Assembly: GCA_014621425.1 (NCBI GenBank)
Contig: JAANBB010000755.1
Coordinates: 1-12,025 of the forward strand
Reading direction: 5' to 3'
Origin: Cylindrodendrum hubeiense
Taxonomy: Eukaryota; Ascomycota; Sordariomycetes; Hypocreales; Nectriaceae
Length of the DNA stretch: 12,025 nucleotides
Position numbers and translations under genes: made by a program. Below, piece by piece: positions 8,101 through 12,025 of this stretch (the first letter of the stretch is position 1; each line of letters starts with the position of its first letter). The notes beneath the pieces are model-generated. The model was not told the origin of the DNA. It ran no database searches and was given only the letters and a program-made list of their open reading frames with translations.

Positions 8101-11100
8101 GATAGCGGCAATGGTGACAGATCGATCTACCACAGGCTGAATGATGTCCTGGAGAGCCCGGCTGAGAGCAGTGCGAACGATCTCATGAAGTCGGGTAGCG
8201 CTGACGACCATCTCATTAGTGGGGGGAATGTTGATCAATGGACCAAGATCGGGTATGGTTGGTGCAATGGCTTGAGGAGATAGTCCCGCTCCAACGGCAG
8301 AGCCCATGCCGTTCAGAGATAGGTTTTCAAATGCGTCAATTTGCTCCTGGGGTAGTACCTCTGCAGGTTCTTCGATCACAGGGCGATTTAAGATCTCACC
8401 CGAAGGCTCGATACTTTTGTGATCTAGGTTGAGGCCCTTGCACAGAACCTCAATCTCGAACTTGAGGTTCAGTTTTAGTTCCGCATTATGATACAACTCA
8501 ATGAGCAAATGAATGATATCCATAAGCCAGGGGTTGGGAGGTCGGAACACTGCTGAGGAGGCACCCTGAAGCAGGACCTTGCAGACGAAGGGAATGACAA
8601 CGATTAACCTCTTGGTGTCGTGAGCCTCGATTAGTAGCTGCTTGAAGGCGATGTTTTTGTGCTTGATAGGTCGATCTCGAGCCAGCGTCAAAAGCCCCAA
8701 CCATCCACCAAGGTTCTTCAGATGTGTTCTCTCAGTGGAGTTCTGCATTGTGGCCTCCGAGTTTAGCATGCGGGCCACACTGATATAAGTTTCTCGAAGG
8801 ACTTCGCTCCACAGAGACCTGTCTTCGAATAGCTTGACCAACTCGAGGTACACGTGATGGTAGTTTGGCTGCATCTTGGCGCGTTCCTCGACTAGGTGAC
8901 AAGCAAACCATTGCTGATGCTTGCGCTCCATGGTCTCGCGAAGTTCCTTGCACATTGACCGCAATGTTCCTTCGGTGATGTTGTTCAAGACAAACTGAAC
9001 TTTGTCCTGATCATCTTCATCAGGCTCATCGAACTCGGTGCCTGGGAGGTGCGGGTCAACGTTGATAGAGCTGAATGCGGGCGGTTGACGATCCGCGTTG
9101 GCTGGCTCTTCAGTATTCCCATTAGCGAAGGAATCGGCAGGGAATGCAAGGCCATGAGGCGTCTCGGCGCCGTTACGGCCACGGACAGCCTCATCCTCAT
9201 GATCATGAACGACGTCCTCCGCCTTCTTGTAAGCTTCTGTGCCTTGAAGACCGGGGATCTGTAGAAGCTGCTTGCAGAATCCGGGCCATTCCCGGAAACG
9301 CACCAACAGTTGCATCAAGGCCTGTAAACCGAACTTGTACATTGGGTCATCCGGCATGTGGTCCCGAACAGCCTCCAAGATCATTCCAAGCCCGATCTTA
9401 AGGGGTAGATCCGAAATCAACTTGTGGGAAACGATACCACCGAACAAGACCGCCGTCGTCGCAAGAGCCTCAAGCGGATAATCCACGTAATGGTTGTACT
9501 CGTCGAAGAGTCCGTGGATCATGCAGGCGAAGACATCCTGATCCAAGGGCTCCCTGGAATGCTTGTATCGGTCTAGCACTTCGACGATATTGCGGACTTG
9601 AATCTCGTCGCTGTACATCTTCTTATAATGCTCCTCCATTTTGCTGTTGGCGGCAGGCGGTAGAGCGTTGCCATCTTTGCCGTTCGTGTCGACAATGTCA
9701 TCGTAGCCTTCACCGTAGTTGATCAATCGCGGGTAAGCTGTGATGCAGTGGCGTTGCACAATGATCAAGTCCTGAACGGGAGCTTTGGGCAAGAAGTCCT
9801 CGAGAATCGCCAGTAATGCCGAGACGGTGCGAACTTGAAGGGTCGTGCTGGTCTTGACAGGAGGATCGGGAGGGGTTCGCTGGAACTGAATCTCTAATGC
9901 GGCTTTGATCATCAAGAACTGCAGGAGGGTGCGAGAGATCTCGTTGCTTCGATCGGCGTTAAACCGAGCCCACTTTGTGAGGTCCAGATACCCTTCGGCA
10001 TGAGCCAGAGCAGCTAGGTCAATGCCAAACCCGTTTGGCAAATACACGAGCCCATCCAGCCACTTGTGCTTCACTGCGTGCTCGAAGACAAGGGGAAGGT
10101 CGACAGGCTTGACTGCATGGGCGTCAATCAACCGCTGGGTCACCCATTCCTTGTCTTTCTTCCAGAGGCTATCAAGAACAAAATCGTACTCTGGCGATCG
10201 CTTGTATAGGAAGTTTTCGAAGAGGGAGTTGAGGGTATCGACAGCCATCGTGGCCCATGACTGTCGGGGAACCTCAAAAGCAGAGACGAGGAAAATGTCA
10301 AGGTTAGGTACGACAACCTCCTGGAACAACCGCTTCGCCTCAACACTTTGCGACGCATGGACCGAACTGAGCGCCACATTGAAGATTGAGGAGAGCGCAG
10401 CAACGGATACCAAGGGATGCTTGACCGCCACAGCGGCTCGCTCGCGGACGTTAGGAGGTGAGTTGACATAATCATCGAGTGTGATGCTTCGGTGTAGTCC
10501 AGGGATCGTCGTCGCATCCAACTGCTCAGGGGTTAGTGACGCATAAGCGCTTACGAAGGACAGCTGCGCTTCCGGTTCGGTCCAAACACCTCCCCATAGT
10601 CGCTGAATGTCCAAGCCAGACTTGGAATCCTGAGCCACGGGTAGGAGGGCATTGTACAGGCGTAAGAACTGTTGAGAAGAGATGCGAGCTGATGCTTGAT
10701 CGAAGAATGCAACCACTTCAACCCACTCAAAGGACTTGGGAACAACTCGTCGAAGCGCAGCTACCAAGACACTGGGATCATGGTGTGGTGTCTGGCTGAT
10801 GGTGGCGAAGGTCAAAGCAGAAGACGCTTGGTCGGGAGTAAGCTGCATGCTGCTGGGGCGGTTCTGAAGATACGAGACGCAAGTATCCTCATCTCGGGTG
10901 AAGTCGACACCAGTCTTCTGAATGTAACGTGCTAGGGTGTTGGACGGTCGCTCCGCAACAACTCGACCAAGGTCAAGAGCTGCAAGAACCTCGGAAGGAG
11001 GCGCCAGGTCCATGCTGATATATCGCTTTGCAACATAGTTTTGAAGATCGCGCCTGGATGAAGCGTTGAAGCTGGGAGGATGATGTTGTATGAATCGATC

Positions 11101-11892
11101 GACGATGAGGGCAATGAAAGCGGGGGTTAAATCGGCATGCGCTTCGATCTCAGGACGCGAGATAATATCCACAAAGGTTGGGAAATTTGTCGACAAAATG
11201 GCGTCGGCTTTGGTAGCCTAAAGTTAGTTTGGTGACGCGTGATGGTTGAGGAGTTGCTTACCTTTGGTCTTGAGATCTCCCCGAGAGCCAATCTTAAACG
11301 CTAGAGACAACAACGTCTTCTCGAGCGCATCAAGTTTAAAGTGCTCCATGAAGGTTGAGAGATCGAAGTCGCGGAATATGTCTTCGGTCCCGCTCTCTAT
11401 CGACTCTGCGATCTTGCTTGCTTGCTCAGCATCATGCGCGATCTTTCGCATCTCACCCACGAGGATGTGATAGTTTCCCGGATTCGAGACCGGCCGGTTT
11501 AGGCCAGGAAATATCTGCGGCGCATTTCCGGCAACCAGCCGGGTGAAGTATTTGGAGAAGACTTCCATGCCGTGTTCATCGATGAGCTAACGCGAAAGGG
11601 TGGTTAGCAAGATAGGGCGCGTGAGCAGGGAGAAGCTCACCTTTTTCAATTGATCAACCTGCAGTTCCCACTTGGCGCGGTCCTTATCCTCCTTGATGGT
11701 GCTTAGCAGGAGATAGACCTGGGCCACGACGATCTTGGTCAGAGAGTTGGTGCCCGTTGGACTGCTGGCGCTTGGGCTTGCGCCAGCGCTGAGGATGGCA
11801 GCCTGCGATGGGTGGGGGGAGTGGCTCGATCCCGTCTGAAGTGTCTGCGCAGGATTGGGCGAAAATGATCCCGCTCGAGGTGGTGGGACCAT
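5159..11892 (-). CDS. NOT1: CCR4-NOT complex scaffold subunit NOT1 (four exons)
   Basis: NOT1 is the scaffold of the CCR4-NOT deadenylase, which shortens mRNA poly(A) tails, represses translation and affects transcription. The proposed coding exons are 11892-11641, 11586-11262, 11207-5254 and 5197-5159. They sum to 6570 nt, 2189 residues plus TAA. In order: a Ser/Pro-rich start; a conserved block around 48-72 (LTKIVVAQVYLLLSTIKEDK); helical HEAT-type repeats to about 700; a tristetraprolin-binding-type domain (about 720-860); an acidic linker; the MIF4G-like CAF1-binding domain (about 925-1125); the CNOT9-binding helical domain (about 1198-1382); a Pro/Gln/Ala-rich linker and connector; and the C-terminal Not1 domain (about 1800-2185) that docks NOT2/NOT3-5. 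It ends PEAAERFAQVLQRA. The ATG at 11892 has an in-frame TGA upstream (11965-11967) and no ATG between. The length fits fungal orthologues. The family call is near certain; exon boundaries are inferred by eye. Confidence 0.95.
5198..5253 (-). other. NOT1 intron 3 (56 bp)
   Basis: On the minus strand it begins GTAAGC (5253-5248), carries the branch motif ACTAAC (5213-5208) and ends ATCAG at 5198. It falls between codons. Without splicing, reading continues 14 codons and stops at the TAA inside the branch motif. Splicing instead gives 12 residues typical of a Not1 C-terminus, then TAA at 5161-5159. Confidence 0.88.
11208..11261 (-). other. NOT1 intron 2 (54 bp) with an AAG acceptor
   Basis: The donor is GTAAGC (11261-11256) after exon sequence ACCAAAG, leaving a phase-1 break. 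The branch motif CTAAC lies at 11227-11223. The nearest YAG is TAG at 11220-11218, only about 6 nt past the branch adenine, and joining there would shift the frame. The only nearby AG that restores the frame is in CAAAG, ending at 11208. It gives KTKADAILSTNF across the junction, which reads as normal Not1 sequence. Confidence 0.75.
11587..11640 (-). other. NOT1 intron 1 (54 bp)
   Basis: On the minus strand it starts GTGAGC (11640-11635), contains a GCTAACC branch-type motif and ends CGTTAG at 11587. It falls between codons, joining QLKK to LIDEHGMEVF, a smooth and conserved-looking Not1 junction. Read-through runs only a few codons before a stop. Confidence 0.9.
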
Positions 11893-12025
11893 GGAGGTGT
11901 ATTGGCGGCGGTGGAGGGTTGATGGTGGAGAGCCTGCCCTTGGAGTCGCGGCAGGCCGGGTGGCTCACGAAGCGAGCGAGCGGTGGTGCTGTAGGAAGGG
12001 AGTTCGGTGGAGAGAGTCCCTACAT
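11893..12025 (-). promoter_or_regulatory. NOT1 leader, cut by the window edge
   Basis: Upstream of the NOT1 start the minus strand is pyrimidine-rich with no ATG until the very edge, where 12025-12020 reads ATG TAG. A pyrimidine stretch ending CTACAG (acceptor-like, ending at 11989) could be the 3' end of a leader intron whose donor lies outside the window. The in-frame TGA at 11965-11967 argues against the protein starting further upstream unless further splicing removes it. The core promoter is not in view. Confidence 0.5.

Noticed and set aside
5209..11196. NOT1 as a single-exon gene starting at 11196 and ending at 5209
   Set aside because: The codon at 11196 is TTG inside a conserved block, and the frame's stop is the branch-site TAA of an intron. 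Upstream and downstream exons supply the expected Not1 N- and C-termini.
11218..11261. TAG at 11220-11218 as the acceptor of NOT1 intron 2
   Set aside because: Joining there shifts the frame and hits a stop after 23 codons. No in-frame alternative donor was found nearby.
11684..11968. 94-codon frame overlapping the NOT1 N-terminus
   Set aside because: It starts with GTG rather than ATG and is in a different frame from the conserved Not1 sequence.

Overview
The window looks like nuclear DNA of a filamentous ascomycete (Pezizomycotina, probably a Sordariomycete; I do not name a genus). Three things support this. A very large gene for the eukaryotic mRNA-decay scaffold Not1 is interrupted by three short introns (54, 54 and 56 bp) with GTAAG/GTGAG donors and CTAAC-type branch sites. 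The coding DNA is GC-rich at third positions. The leader in front of the other gene is pyrimidine- and CA-rich. There are no bacterial operons, CRISPR arrays, tRNAs, rRNAs or recognisable transposons.

Layout. Positions 1-3829 hold no gene I can support: about 3.8 kb of intergenic DNA with low-complexity tracts, short tandem repeats, palindromes, a strong minus-strand G-quadruplex motif and a perfect 10-bp hairpin. Its right end (about 3490-3829) reads as the proximal promoter and ATG-free leader of the next gene. Positions 3830-4747 (+) are a complete intronless gene for a PhzF-family (phenazine-biosynthesis-like/isomerase) protein of 305 residues. Positions 4748-5158 are a 411-bp spacer between two convergent genes and must hold both 3' ends. 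Positions 5159-11892 (-) are the whole coding region of the CCR4-NOT scaffold NOT1 in four exons, 2189 residues after joining. Positions 11893-12025 are its leader and the window edge.

How the genes relate. NOT1 is an essential-type housekeeping gene for deadenylation, translational repression and transcription control. The PhzF protein is a small metabolic enzyme of unknown substrate. They share only a convergent 3' end, and nothing suggests a common pathway or a gene cluster. The most informative details are in the NOT1 gene model. Its second intron must use an unusual AAG acceptor 10 nt past a TAG, because the TAG would break the frame. The last 12 residues sit on a tiny 39-nt exon, and retention of the preceding intron would swap the C-terminus.

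I looked for an undescribed system and do not see strong evidence for one. The long left-hand intergenic block, with its structured repeats, is the only part whose function is open.
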